NCBI RefSeq assembly: GCF_006874705.1
Contig: NZ_CP035382.1
Coordinates: 2,604,001 to 2,668,000, forward strand
DNA length: 64,000 nt
Direction: 5' to 3'
DNA from: Leclercia adecarboxylata
GTDB lineage: Bacteria > Pseudomonadota > Gammaproteobacteria > Enterobacterales > Enterobacteriaceae
In this document: piece by piece, positions 46,296-55,353 of the stretch
Position numbering within the stretch: position 1 is the stretch's first letter
Layout of the letters: each line of letters opens with the position of its first letter
Translations under genes and position numbers: made by a program
The notes under the pieces: generated by a model
The model's input: only the letters and a program-made list of their open reading frames with translations
The model's database searches: none
Told to the model about the DNA's origin: nothing

Positions 46296-48959
46296 ATGTC
46301 AGAACGTCTCCAAAATGACGTGGATCCGATCGAAACTCGCGACTGGCAACAGGCGATCGAATCGGTCATCCGTGAAGAAGGTGTTGAGCGCGCTCAGTAT
46401 CTGATTGAACAGATGCTTTCTGAAGCCCGCAAAGGTGGCGTGAAAGTAGCTGCAGGTGCAGGGGCTAATAACTACGTAAACACGATTGCCGTCGAAGACG
46501 AACCGGAATACCCGGGCAATCTGGATCTGGAACGCCGCATCCGTTCTGCAATTCGCTGGAACGCCATCATGACCGTTCTGCGCGCGTCCAAAAAAGATCT
46601 GGAGCTGGGCGGCCACATGGCTTCCTTCCAGTCTTCTGCAACCGTTTATGAAGTGTGCTTCAACCACTTCTTCCGCGCGCGCACCGAGAAAGACGGCGGC
46701 GACCTGGTGTACTTCCAGGGCCACATCTCTCCGGGCGTCTACGCACGTGCGTTCCTGGAAGGTCGTCTGACTGAAGAGCAGATGAACAACTTCCGTCAGG
46801 AAGTTCACGGTAAAGGCCTGTCTTCTTATCCGCACCCGAAACTGATGCCAGAATTCTGGCAGTTCCCGACCGTATCCATGGGTCTGGGTCCAATCGGTGC
46901 GATCTACCAGGCTAAATTCCTGAAATATCTGGAACACCGTGGTCTGAAAGACACCTCTCAGCAGACCGTTTACGCCTTCCTGGGCGACGGCGAAATGGAT
47001 GAGCCAGAATCTAAAGGTGCGATCACCATCGCGACCCGTGAGAAGCTGGACAACCTGTGCTTCATCATCAACTGTAACCTGCAGCGTCTGGATGGTCCGG
47101 TAACCGGTAACGGCAAGATCATCAACGAACTGGAAGGCATCTTCGCAGGTGCTGGCTGGAACGTGATTAAAGTCATGTGGGGCGGTCGTTGGGATGAGCT
47201 GCTGCGTAAAGATACCAGCGGTAAGCTGCTTCAGCTGATGCAGGAAACCGTTGACGGCGACTACCAGACCTTCAAATCTAAAGACGGTGCCTATGTACGT
47301 GAGCACTTCTTCGGTAAATACCCTGAGACCGCAGCGCTGGTTGCAGACTGGACTGACGATCAGATCTGGGCCCTGAACCGTGGTGGTCACGATCCGAAGA
47401 AAGTCTACGCTGCACTGAAAAAAGCGCAGGAAACCAAAGGCAAAGCAACTGTAATCCTGGCTCATACCGTTAAAGGTTATGGCATGGGTGACACTGCCGA
47501 AGGTAAAAACATCGCGCACCAGGTTAAGAAAATGAACATGGACGGCGTGCGTTATATCCGCGACCGTTTCAACGTTCCAGTGACCGACGAGCAGGTTGAA
47601 AACCTCTCTTACATCACCTTCCCTGAAGGTTCCGAAGAGCACACCTATCTGCACGCTCAGCGTCAGAAACTGAACGGCTACCTGCCGTCCCGTCAGGTGA
47701 ACTTCACTGAGAAACTGGAACTGCCAGCGCTGGAAGACTTCTCTCAGCTGCTGGAAGAGCAGAACAAAGAGATCTCCACCACTATCGCCTTCGTGCGTGC
47801 CCTGAACGTGATGCTGAAGAACAAGTCGATCAAAGATCGTCTGGTTCCAATCATTGCTGACGAAGCGCGTACCTTCGGTATGGAAGGTCTGTTCCGTCAG
47901 ATCGGTATCTACAGCCCGAACGGTCAGCAGTACACCCCGCAGGACCGCGAGCAGGTTGCATACTACAAAGAAGACGAGAAAGGTCAGATCCTGCAGGAAG
48001 GTATCAACGAGCTGGGTGCAGGCGCATCCTGGCTGGCTGCTGCGACCTCTTACAGCACTAACAACCTGCCGATGATCCCGTTCTACATCTACTACTCCAT
48101 GTTCGGTTTCCAGCGTATCGGTGACCTGTGCTGGCAGGCTGGCGACCAACAGGCTCGCGGCTTCCTGGTAGGTGGTACTTCCGGTCGTACGACCCTGAAC
48201 GGTGAAGGTCTGCAGCACGAAGATGGTCACAGCCACATTCAGTCTCTGACTATCCCTAACTGTATCTCTTACGACCCGTCGTACGCGTACGAAGTGGCAG
48301 TCATCATGCATGACGGTCTGACCCGTATGTACGGTGAAGCGCAAGAGAACATTTACTACTACATCACCACCCTGAACGAAAACTACCACATGCCGGCCAT
48401 GCCAGCAGGTGCCGAGGAAGGTATCCGTAAAGGTATCTACAAACTCGAAACCGTTGCAGGTAGCAAAGGTAAAGTTCAGCTGCTGGGCTCCGGCTCTATC
48501 CTGCGTCACGTCCGTGAAGCAGCACAGATCCTGGCGAACGACTACGGCGTAGGTTCTGACGTCTACAGCGTAACCTCCTTCACCGAACTGGCACGTGATG
48601 GCCAGGATTGTGAGCGCTGGAACATGCTGCACCCAATGGAAACCCCACGCGTTCCGTACATCGCTCAGGTGATGAACGACGCGCCAGCGGTGGCTTCTAC
48701 TGACTATATGAAACTGTTCGCTGAGCAGGTTCGTACTTACGTACCAGCTGATGACTATCGCGTTCTGGGTACTGACGGCTTCGGTCGTTCTGACAGCCGC
48801 GAAAACCTGCGTCACCACTTCGAAGTTGATGCTTCTTACGTGGTTGTAGCAGCACTGGGCGAACTGGCTAAACGTGGCGAAATCGATAAGAAAGTGGTTG
48901 CGGATGCAATTACCAAATTCAACATCGATGCAGAAAAAGTTAACCCGCGTCTGGCGTAA
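46296..48959 (+). CDS. aceE: Pyruvate dehydrogenase E1 component AceE
   Basis: Homodimeric ThDP-dependent E1 that decarboxylates pyruvate and acetylates the lipoyl groups of AceF. 887 residues, as in E. coli. ThDP motif [13 protein letters not shown] at about residues 230-242, with the closing NN-type end in [17 protein letters not shown]. The pyrimidine-binding and C-terminal transketolase domains follow. Codon use is strongly biased to highly expressed codons, which also leaves a long accidental open frame on the opposite strand. Preceded by a long hairpin. Confidence 0.99.
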   Translation: MSERLQNDVDPIETRDWQQAIESVIREEGVERAQYLIEQMLSEARKGGVKVAAGAGANNYVNTIAVEDEPEYPGNLDLERRIRSAIRWNAIMTVLRASKKDLELGGHMASFQSSATVYEVCFNHFFRARTEKDGGDLVYFQGHISPGVYARAFLEGRLTEEQMNNFRQEVHGKGLSSYPHPKLMPEFWQFPTVSMGLGPIGAIYQAKFLKYLEHRGLKDTSQQTVYAFLGDGEMDEPESKGAITIATREKLDNLCFIINCNLQRLDGPVTGNGKIINELEGIFAGAGWNVIKVMWGGRWDELLRKDTSGKLLQLMQETVDGDYQTFKSKDGAYVREHFFGKYPETAALVADWTDDQIWALNRGGHDPKKVYAALKKAQETKGKATVILAHTVKGYGMGDTAEGKNIAHQVKKMNMDGVRYIRDRFNVPVTDEQVENLSYITFPEGSEEHTYLHAQRQKLNGYLPSRQVNFTEKLELPALEDFSQLLEEQNKEISTTIAFVRALNVMLKNKSIKDRLVPIIADEARTFGMEGLFRQIGIYSPNGQQYTPQDREQVAYYKEDEKGQILQEGINELGAGASWLAAATSYSTNNLPMIPFYIYYSMFGFQRIGDLCWQAGDQQARGFLVGGTSGRTTLNGEGLQHEDGHSHIQSLTIPNCISYDPSYAYEVAVIMHDGLTRMYGEAQENIYYYITTLNENYHMPAMPAGAEEGIRKGIYKLETVAGSKGKVQLLGSGSILRHVREAAQILANDYGVGSDVYSVTSFTELARDGQDCERWNMLHPMETPRVPYIAQVMNDAPAVASTDYMKLFAEQVRTYVPADDYRVLGTDGFGRSDSRENLRHHFEVDASYVVVAALGELAKRGEIDKKVVADAITKFNIDAEKVNPRLA

Positions 48960-48973
48960 GAGGTAAAAGAATA

Positions 48974-50884
48974 ATGGCTATCGAAATCAATGTACCGGAC
49001 ATCGGGGCTGATGAAGTTGAAATCACCGAGATCCTGGTCAAAGTAGGCGACAAAGTTGAAGCTGAACAGTCGCTGATCACCGTAGAAGGCGACAAAGCCT
49101 CTATGGAAGTCCCGTCTCCACAGGCTGGCATCGTTAAAGAGATCAAAGTCTCTGTTGGCGATAAAACCGAGACTGGCAAACTGATCATGATTTTCGATTC
49201 CGCCGACGGTGCAGCAGCTGCTGCACCTGCGCAGGAAGAGAAGAAAGAAGCCGCTCCGGCCGCCGCTGCTCCAGCAGCTGCCGCGAGCGCGAAAGAAGTC
49301 AACGTGCCTGACATCGGCGGTGACGAAGTTGAAGTCACTGAGATCCTGGTGAAAGTAGGCGATACCGTTGCGGCCGAGCAGTCTCTGATCACCGTAGAAG
49401 GCGACAAAGCCTCTATGGAAGTCCCGGCGCCGTTCGCGGGTACCGTTAAAGAGATCAAGATCAACACCGGCGACAAAGTGTCTACCGGCTCCCTGATCAT
49501 GGTCTTCGAAGTGGCAGGCGCAGCGCCTGCTGCTGCCCCGGCTCAGGCTGCTGCCCCGGCTCAGGCTGCTGCTCCGGCACCGGCTGCTGCTCCAGCTGCG
49601 GCTGGCGGTGCGAAAGACGTTAACGTACCGGACATCGGCGGTGACGAAGTTGAAGTGACCGAAGTGATGGTGAAAGTGGGCGACAAAGTTGCTGCTGAAC
49701 AGTCACTGATCACCGTTGAAGGCGACAAAGCTTCTATGGAAGTGCCTGCGCCGTTCGCGGGTACCGTTAAAGAGATCAAAATCAGCACCGGCGACAAAGT
49801 GTCTACCGGCTCCCTGATTATGGTCTTCGAAGTGGAAGGCGCTGCGCCTGCTGCGGCTCCGGCTGCCGCTCCGGCACCTGCTGCTGCACCGGCTCAGGCT
49901 GCTAAACCTGCGGCACCAGCTGCGAAAGCGGAAGGCAAATCTGAGTTCGCTGAAAATGACGCTTACGTCCACGCGACTCCGCTGATTCGTCGCCTGGCGC
50001 GCGAATTTGGTGTGAACCTGGCGAAAGTGAAAGGCACCGGTCGAAAAGGCCGTATCCTGCGCGAAGACGTTCAGGCTTACGTGAAAGACGCTGTTAAGCG
50101 TGCTGAAGCAGCTCCTGCTGCTGCCACCGGTGGCGGTATCCCGGGCATGCTGCCATGGCCGAAAGTGGACTTCAGCAAGTTCGGCGAAATCGAAGAAGTG
50201 GAACTGGGCCGTATCCAGAAGATCTCTGGTGCGAACCTGAGCCGTAACTGGGTGATGATCCCGCACGTTACCCACTTCGACAAAACTGATATCACCGATC
50301 TGGAAGCGTTCCGTAAACAGCAGAACGCCGAAGCTGAGAAGCGTAAACTGGACGTGAAATTCACCCCAGTGGTCTTCATCATGAAAGCCGTTGCTGCGGC
50401 GCTTGAGCAGATGCCACGCTTCAACAGCTCCCTGTCCGAAGACGGCCAGAAGCTGACGCTGAAGAAATACATCAACATCGGTGTTGCGGTTGATACGCCA
50501 AATGGTCTGGTTGTTCCGGTCTTCAAAGACGTGAACAAGAAGAGCATCACTGAGCTGTCCCGTGAACTGACCGTGATCTCCAAGAAAGCGCGTGATGGTA
50601 AGCTGACTGCCGGCGAAATGCAGGGCGGCTGCTTCACTATCTCCAGCATCGGCGGCCTGGGCACCACCCACTTCGCGCCGATCGTGAACGCGCCGGAAGT
50701 GGCGATCCTCGGTGTCTCCAAGTCTGCGATGGAGCCGGTGTGGAATGGTAAAGAGTTTATGCCGCGTCTGATGATGCCGATTTCTCTCTCCTTCGACCAC
50801 CGCGTGATCGACGGTGCTGATGGTGCGCGCTTCATTACCATCATCAACAACACCCTGAGCGACATTCGCCGCCTGGTGATGTAA
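48974..50884 (+). CDS. aceF: Pyruvate dehydrogenase E2 (dihydrolipoyl acetyltransferase) AceF
   Basis: Core of the pyruvate dehydrogenase complex; transfers acetyl to CoA. 636 residues: three lipoyl domains in tandem with lipoylated lysines at 41, 145 and 252, each in [10 protein letters not shown]; Ala/Pro-rich flexible linkers between them; the E1/E3-binding domain near 330-370 ([16 protein letters not shown]); and the catalytic domain with His609 and Asp613 in [10 protein letters not shown]. Fourteen bases after aceE. The DNA of lipoyl domains 2 and 3 is nearly identical. A terminator follows. Confidence 0.99.
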   Translation: MAIEINVPDIGADEVEITEILVKVGDKVEAEQSLITVEGDKASMEVPSPQAGIVKEIKVSVGDKTETGKLIMIFDSADGAAAAAPAQEEKKEAAPAAAAPAAAASAKEVNVPDIGGDEVEVTEILVKVGDTVAAEQSLITVEGDKASMEVPAPFAGTVKEIKINTGDKVSTGSLIMVFEVAGAAPAAAPAQAAAPAQAAAPAPAAAPAAAGGAKDVNVPDIGGDEVEVTEVMVKVGDKVAAEQSLITVEGDKASMEVPAPFAGTVKEIKISTGDKVSTGSLIMVFEVEGAAPAAAPAAAPAPAAAPAQAAKPAAPAAKAEGKSEFAENDAYVHATPLIRRLAREFGVNLAKVKGTGRKGRILREDVQAYVKDAVKRAEAAPAAATGGGIPGMLPWPKVDFSKFGEIEEVELGRIQKISGANLSRNWVMIPHVTHFDKTDITDLEAFRKQQNAEAEKRKLDVKFTPVVFIMKAVAAALEQMPRFNSSLSEDGQKLTLKKYINIGVAVDTPNGLVVPVFKDVNKKSITELSRELTVISKKARDGKLTAGEMQGGCFTISSIGGLGTTHFAPIVNAPEVAILGVSKSAMEPVWNGKEFMPRLMMPISLSFDHRVIDGADGARFITIINNTLSDIRRLVM

Positions 50885-50890
50885 TCGAAG

Positions 50891-50915
50891 AGCCGGCCTG
50901 ACGGCCGGCTTTTTT
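50891..50915 (+). terminator. aceF terminator
   Basis: Stem AGCCGGC / GCCGGCT with a six-base loop and a run of T to 50915, six bases after the aceF stop. It would separate the pdhR-aceEF transcript from the separately promoted lpd. Confidence 0.85.
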
Positions 50916-50982
50916 CTGGTAATCTCATGCAGTTCGTGAGTTTATTGGCGAAAGCAAAAATTCGTGAGCCGTTTGTTGTTTC

Positions 50983-51007
50983 AAAATTGTTAACAATTTT
51001 GTAAAAT
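50983..51007 (+). promoter_or_regulatory. lpd promoter region with perfect palindrome
   Basis: The 18-bp perfect palindrome AAAATTGTTAACAATTTT (50983-51000) overlaps a good -10 hexamer TAAAAT at 51002-51007; no clear -35 is seen 17 bp upstream. GTTAA (50989) and TGTAA (51000) are 11 bp apart, the spacing of ArcA direct repeats. lpd is known to have its own promoter under ArcA control in E. coli. Confidence 0.55.
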
Positions 51008-51059
51008 GCGAGCGGATAGAACGACCCGGTGGACGACGGGTATAAATTAAGAGGTCATG

Positions 51060-52484
51060 ATGAGCACAGAAATCAAAACTCAGGTCGTAGTACTTGGGGC
51101 AGGCCCGGCAGGTTATTCCGCAGCATTCCGTGCAGCGGATTTAGGTCTGGAAACCGTCATCGTAGAACGTTACAACACCCTCGGTGGTGTTTGTCTGAAC
51201 GTCGGCTGTATCCCTTCTAAAGCGCTGCTGCACGTAGCCAAAGTTATCGAAGAAGCCAAAGCGCTGGCTGAACACGGTATCGTCTTCGGCGAGCCGAAAA
51301 CCGATATCGACAAGATTCGTACCTGGAAAGAGAAAGTTATCACTCAGCTGACCGGTGGTCTGGCCGGTATGGCCAAAGGCCGTAAAGTGAAAGTGGTAAA
51401 CGGTCTGGGTAAATTTACCGGGGCAAACACCCTGGAAGTGGAAGGCGAAAACGGCAAAACCGTGATCAACTTCGACAACGCGATCATCGCGGCGGGCTCC
51501 CGTCCGATCGAACTGCCATTCATTCCACATGAAGATCCACGCGTGTGGGACTCCACCGATGCGCTGGAGCTGAAAACCGTTCCTGAACGCCTGCTGGTTA
51601 TGGGTGGCGGTATCATCGGTCTGGAAATGGGCACCGTATACCATGCGCTGGGTTCACAGATTGACGTGGTTGAAATGTTTGACCAGGTTATCCCGGCTGC
51701 TGACAAAGACATCGTTAAAGTCTTCACCAAACGCATCAGCAAGAAGTTCAACCTGATGCTGGAAACCAAAGTGACTGCCGTTGAAGCGAAAGAAGACGGT
51801 ATTTACGTTTCCATGGAAGGCAAAAAAGCCCCATCCGAGCCACAGCGTTACGACGCCGTGCTGGTGGCTATCGGCCGTGTGCCGAACGGTAAAAACCTGG
51901 ATGCAGGCGCAGCGGGCGTGGAAGTTGACGACCGTGGCTTCATCCGCGTTGACAAGCAGCTGCGCACCAACGTGCCGCACATCTTTGCTATCGGCGATAT
52001 CGTCGGTCAGCCAATGCTGGCGCACAAAGGTGTTCACGAAGGCCACGTTGCCGCAGAAGTTATTGCCGGCATGAAGCACTACTTCGATCCGAAAGTGATC
52101 CCATCTATCGCTTACACCGAGCCAGAAGTTGCCTGGGTGGGTCTGACCGAGAAAGAAGCGAAAGAGAAAGGCATCAGCTACGAAACCGCCACCTTCCCGT
52201 GGGCTGCTTCTGGCCGTGCTATCGCTTCCGACTGCGCAGACGGTATGACCAAACTGATCTTCGACAAAGAGACTCACCGTGTGATCGGTGGTGCGATTGT
52301 CGGCACCAACGGCGGCGAGCTGCTGGGTGAGATCGGTCTGGCGATCGAAATGGGCTGTGACGCTGAAGACATCGCGCTGACCATCCACGCTCACCCGACT
52401 CTGCACGAGTCTGTTGGCCTGGCGGCAGAAGTGTTCGAAGGCAGCATCACCGACCTGCCAAACGCGAAAGCGAAGAAAAAGTAA
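51060..52484 (+). CDS. lpd: Dihydrolipoyl dehydrogenase (E3) Lpd
   Basis: FAD flavoprotein that reoxidises lipoyl groups for pyruvate and 2-oxoglutarate dehydrogenases and the glycine cleavage system. 474 residues: FAD-binding VVVLGAGPAGYSAAF, redox-active disulfide Cys45/Cys50 in GGVCLNVGCIPSKALLH, NAD-binding VMGGGIIGLEMG near 182, and the C-terminal catalytic His-Glu in HAHPTLHESVG. Two tandem ATG codons occur; the second (51060) gives the E. coli start MSTEIK. Has its own promoter region. Confidence 0.98.
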   Translation: MSTEIKTQVVVLGAGPAGYSAAFRAADLGLETVIVERYNTLGGVCLNVGCIPSKALLHVAKVIEEAKALAEHGIVFGEPKTDIDKIRTWKEKVITQLTGGLAGMAKGRKVKVVNGLGKFTGANTLEVEGENGKTVINFDNAIIAAGSRPIELPFIPHEDPRVWDSTDALELKTVPERLLVMGGGIIGLEMGTVYHALGSQIDVVEMFDQVIPAADKDIVKVFTKRISKKFNLMLETKVTAVEAKEDGIYVSMEGKKAPSEPQRYDAVLVAIGRVPNGKNLDAGAAGVEVDDRGFIRVDKQLRTNVPHIFAIGDIVGQPMLAHKGVHEGHVAAEVIAGMKHYFDPKVIPSIAYTEPEVAWVGLTEKEAKEKGISYETATFPWAASGRAIASDCADGMTKLIFDKETHRVIGGAIVGTNGGELLGEIGLAIEMGCDAEDIALTIHAHPTLHESVGLAAEVFEGSITDLPNAKAKKK

Positions 52485-52499
52485 TTTTCTTCCGGCATG

Positions 52500-52529
52500 A
52501 AAAAAGCGGCTCTCGAGCCGCTTTTTTTT
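52500..52529. terminator. bidirectional terminator between lpd and the DUF2950 gene
   Basis: AGCGGCTC (52505-52512) / GAGCCGCT (52515-52522) is flanked by an A run on the left and eight or more T on the right, so it can terminate lpd on the plus strand and the DUF2950/DUF3300 transcript on the minus strand. Confidence 0.88.
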
Positions 52530-52542
52530 ATCCTGCAAAAAC

Positions 52543-53337
52543 CTACTGCGCCACCAGTTGCCAGCCATCGTCCGGGTTAAAGGTCGGCATCGCTTTCGCT
52601 TCCTCCGCTGACTTCTCGCCCAGATTGGCCTGCCACACCCGATCGTCGCCGTTAATCATAAAGCTCATCACTCCGGTCTCGCCGTAGCTCACCGGCCAGG
52701 CGAGCATCGCAAAGCCTGATTTGCTGTCCGGCAGGATGCGGAAATGGTAGCCGTGATACCCCTGACCCGGCTCTTTCGGGCTGAAAGCCGGGCCGAGCGG
52801 GCTGGGCGTTTCACCGGGTTTCACCGGCCAGTAGAGCCCGTCTTTTTTACCCTCGCTGCTGACAATTTTCTGCGCATACTGGGTGGTGAGGGCGTAATAG
52901 CTCTCCTGTGCATCCACGTAAGCGTGCAGTGCCTCGATGGCGGCCAGCTCGTTGCGGCCCACTTCGCGGTTGAGGATCTCCTCTTTGGCTTCCTGCATAT
53001 CGAACTGCCAGCCCTCGGCGCGTTTCACCACCGGGATTGGCAGCTGCCAGTGGTACTCGCCCACGGTGAGCCAGGCCATGTCGCCGTCGATCACCATGTG
53101 ATGGTTCACCTGCCAGTCGCGCTTAAAGCGATCCACCGCTTCCGGGTCAACGCCATCGGACGGTAAAAAGGTGCGCCAGTCCTCGCCGAGCAGGTTGCCG
53201 AGCTCTTTGTCGTTCTGCTCGTTAATCGCCTTCGCCAGCGCATCGGTTGCCTGTTCGGGCGTGCTGAAATGCTGTTGGGCAAAGACGCCGGTCGATACCA
53301 TGAACAGCATCATTGCGCTAAGTAATTTACTTTTCAT
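52543..53337 (-). CDS. DUF2950 family exported protein of unknown function
   Basis: 264 residues with a clear Sec signal peptide (MKSKLLSAMMLFMVSTGVFA, cleavage after VFA). The mature part looks like the DUF2950 family: an early helical stretch (FSTPEQATDALAKAI), a WLTVGEYHWQLPIPVVK segment, and a C-terminal GYHGYHFRIL...VSYGETGVMSFMINGD segment. Probably periplasmic. Starts 11 bases after the DUF3300 gene with ribosome site GGGAGA, so the two are one operon. Function unknown. It is not at this position in E. coli K-12, where only the DUF3300 gene yacH is found. Confidence 0.85.
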   Translation of the reverse strand: MKSKLLSAMMLFMVSTGVFAQQHFSTPEQATDALAKAINEQNDKELGNLLGEDWRTFLPSDGVDPEAVDRFKRDWQVNHHMVIDGDMAWLTVGEYHWQLPIPVVKRAEGWQFDMQEAKEEILNREVGRNELAAIEALHAYVDAQESYYALTTQYAQKIVSSEGKKDGLYWPVKPGETPSPLGPAFSPKEPGQGYHGYHFRILPDSKSGFAMLAWPVSYGETGVMSFMINGDDRVWQANLGEKSAEEAKAMPTFNPDDGWQLVAQ

Positions 53338-53348
53338 TGTCGTCTCCC

Positions 53349-54944
53349 TTAACGATGACGTAGTTCACGGTGTTCACCGCCGCCCCGGCGTTCAGACATC
53401 TGGGCTCTGCCGCCGCTGCGCTGTTCCAGATTGCGGGCCGACTGCTGACGGCTCTGCATCCCACGCTGCTGCTGCGCCTGCCAGTTGGCCGAGCGGCTGT
53501 CGTTGCCGCTGAGGGCGTTGGCCCGCTGGTGCGTCTGCGTTGCCCGCTGCCGTGTCTGCTCGCTACGCTGTTGCGGCTGCGTCTTGCGGGCGGTCTCCTG
53601 ACGTGCCGCAAGACGCTGGGTATTGCTTTCGCGTTTTGCGGTATGCGGGCGATCGCTGTCGTATCCCCGGTAGTTATCGCGCCGGGAGATTTGATTCAGC
53701 TGCTGGTTTGCCGCCTGACGCTGCCCGTCACGGGTGGCCGGACGCGCCGTCTGGGACAGATTTTTGCCCGTTGAACGCTCCATCTGGGTCATTGCCGCCT
53801 GGCGCTGGGCGTCGCGATTAACCGTACTTTGCGGCGTTGTGGCCCTGACGCTGGTATTGGCGGTCCGGCGCACGGCGGTGTTGTTCTGCGGATAGCGGTT
53901 ATTCAGCTGGCTGGTGGCGTAGGGCACGCCGCCGCGATAGGCCGGGTTGTGCTGCCAGCCGCGGTTGGCATCCAGTCGCTCGCCACTGATTTTATTGAAG
54001 TTATCCACGTTGATGTTGATGTTGTTATCGCCATTACGCGAATAGCCACCGTGGTGATCGCCCCCATGACGGTCGTGATCCCAGTCATCATCGTCATCCC
54101 AGTCGATATTGCTGAAGATGGCGTAGGTCGTGGCGACCCCGAGGCTGAAGCCCAGCCCTTTGACCAGGCTGTCGGTGAACTGCTCCCCCGGAGGCGGCGG
54201 CAGATAGACCGGTGGGTAGCTGGTGTTCGGCCAGGTGCCGTAAACTGTGCTGGGGTTGTAGGTCGGGACGTACACTACCTGCGGATCGGCGGATTCAATC
54301 TTGATGACCGTCGGGGCAGGGGATGATGTCGACGTTGAGGTTGAGGTCGAAGCAGAGGCTTTTGGTGGTTCGGTTTTCGCCACCGTCGTCACCGTCTGCT
54401 GCGGCGTGGACTGCAGCGCGCCGGTCTGCTGCGCCAGCAGGCGTAAGCGCTGAACGGAGTCCATCACATCCTTCGGCTGGGCGAGAAACGCGTCGCCGAG
54501 ATTCTGCACCCAGGGCGGATTTTCCCCCATCAGCGACATCAGCTGCGGGAAGGCGACCAGCGATTTCACGCTCGGATCCCAGGGCTGCCCCGCCACGGCC
54601 TGCACCGCCGCATCCCCCTGCATGCGGGGATTATCCCGCGACCACTGGGCCGCCTGGATCACGTTCGCCGGATAGGTGGCGGCCATCAACACTTGCGACA
54701 GTAGTGCGTCCGGGTAGAGGGCAACCGGGGCAACCCACTGATCGATTTGCGCTGCGGTGTAGGCCACCGGCACCTGAGGTACAGCCGCCGGGGCGGTTTG
54801 CGCTGTCGGCGCGGGCTGTACGGGTGGCGGTGGCTGAGTGAGGGTATCCGGTGCGCGGCTATTAACGTAGACGACGCCTGAGGCGGCTAACAGTCCGGCG
54901 CTACACAGGAGAGCAAGCAGATGTGGCTTAAGGGGCAACTTCAT
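53349..54944 (-). CDS. yacH: DUF3300 (YacH-like) envelope protein of unknown function
   Basis: 531 residues. In order: a hydrophobic N-terminal signal or anchor (HLLALLCSAGLLAASGVVYV, about 8-27); a Pro-rich linker; the DUF3300 domain (about 60-270) with DQWVAPVALYPDALLSQVLM, QPWDPSVKSLVAFP and DPQVVYVPTYNPSTVYG; an acidic, His-rich patch (DWDDDDDWDHDRHGGDHHGG, about 277-296); and a long basic Gln/Arg-rich disordered tail to the end. Located between lpd and acnB like E. coli yacH. Function unknown; the tail suggests binding to a polyanion or surface, which is inference. Confidence 0.85.
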   Translation of the reverse strand: MKLPLKPHLLALLCSAGLLAASGVVYVNSRAPDTLTQPPPPVQPAPTAQTAPAAVPQVPVAYTAAQIDQWVAPVALYPDALLSQVLMAATYPANVIQAAQWSRDNPRMQGDAAVQAVAGQPWDPSVKSLVAFPQLMSLMGENPPWVQNLGDAFLAQPKDVMDSVQRLRLLAQQTGALQSTPQQTVTTVAKTEPPKASASTSTSTSTSSPAPTVIKIESADPQVVYVPTYNPSTVYGTWPNTSYPPVYLPPPPGEQFTDSLVKGLGFSLGVATTYAIFSNIDWDDDDDWDHDRHGGDHHGGYSRNGDNNININVDNFNKISGERLDANRGWQHNPAYRGGVPYATSQLNNRYPQNNTAVRRTANTSVRATTPQSTVNRDAQRQAAMTQMERSTGKNLSQTARPATRDGQRQAANQQLNQISRRDNYRGYDSDRPHTAKRESNTQRLAARQETARKTQPQQRSEQTRQRATQTHQRANALSGNDSRSANWQAQQQRGMQSRQQSARNLEQRSGGRAQMSERRGGGEHRELRHR

Positions 54945-55224
54945 AATAAGACTCCGACGAGAGCGAGGCCGTAAGGCGTTTACGTTGCCGCGAGTATATG
55001 CACCCGGGTATTACTTTTTTGACTTAAACTGGGAACCGTGCCGACCGGCCGGAGAAAGAGTGTGAGCATTTATTACACAGATTATATCCGATGACGCAGA
55101 ATCCGTTGGGGTTTCAAAAGACACTCGCAAGCTGCTTTTTTGCGGAGAAAATTCTTCCCGCCACGCCGCTATACCATGCTTAACGATTCAGCAAACAATT
55201 TAATGTTGCTTTTTTGTAAACGGA
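54945..55224. other. intergenic region upstream of the DUF3300 gene and acnB
   Basis: Part of a 409-bp divergent gap. No gene is seen. The 5' end should hold the promoter of the DUF3300/DUF2950 unit (not identified). TGTGAGCATTTATTACACA at 55060-55078 looks CRP-like, but the half-site spacing is wrong. Confidence 0.4.
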
Positions 55225-55253
55225 TTAACACTGTGTGAAAATCCTGCTATGCT
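55225..55253 (+). promoter_or_regulatory. acnB promoter
   Basis: TTAACA (55225-55230), 17-bp spacer, TATGCT (55248-55253). The transcript would carry a leader of about 95 bases before the GTG start. Confidence 0.7.
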
Positions 55254-55353
55254 GCCCGACGCGGTATCGGGCATTTACCCTACAAACTGCTGTCTCACAG
55301 GAGCGTGAAGAGAACGCCGGCCGCATATGACAATGAGAGCGAGGAGAACCGTC

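Noticed and set aside
46299..48818. Minus-strand open frame of 839 codons opposite aceE
   Set aside because: aceE uses a narrow set of optimal codons, which removes stop codons from the opposite strand. The predicted protein has no recognisable domain and an odd composition (many Val, Phe, Gln, His); it is a shadow frame.
55060..55078. CRP-like TGTGAGCATTTATTACACA upstream of acnB
   Set aside because: The half-sites are separated by more than the required six bases, so it does not fit a CRP site.
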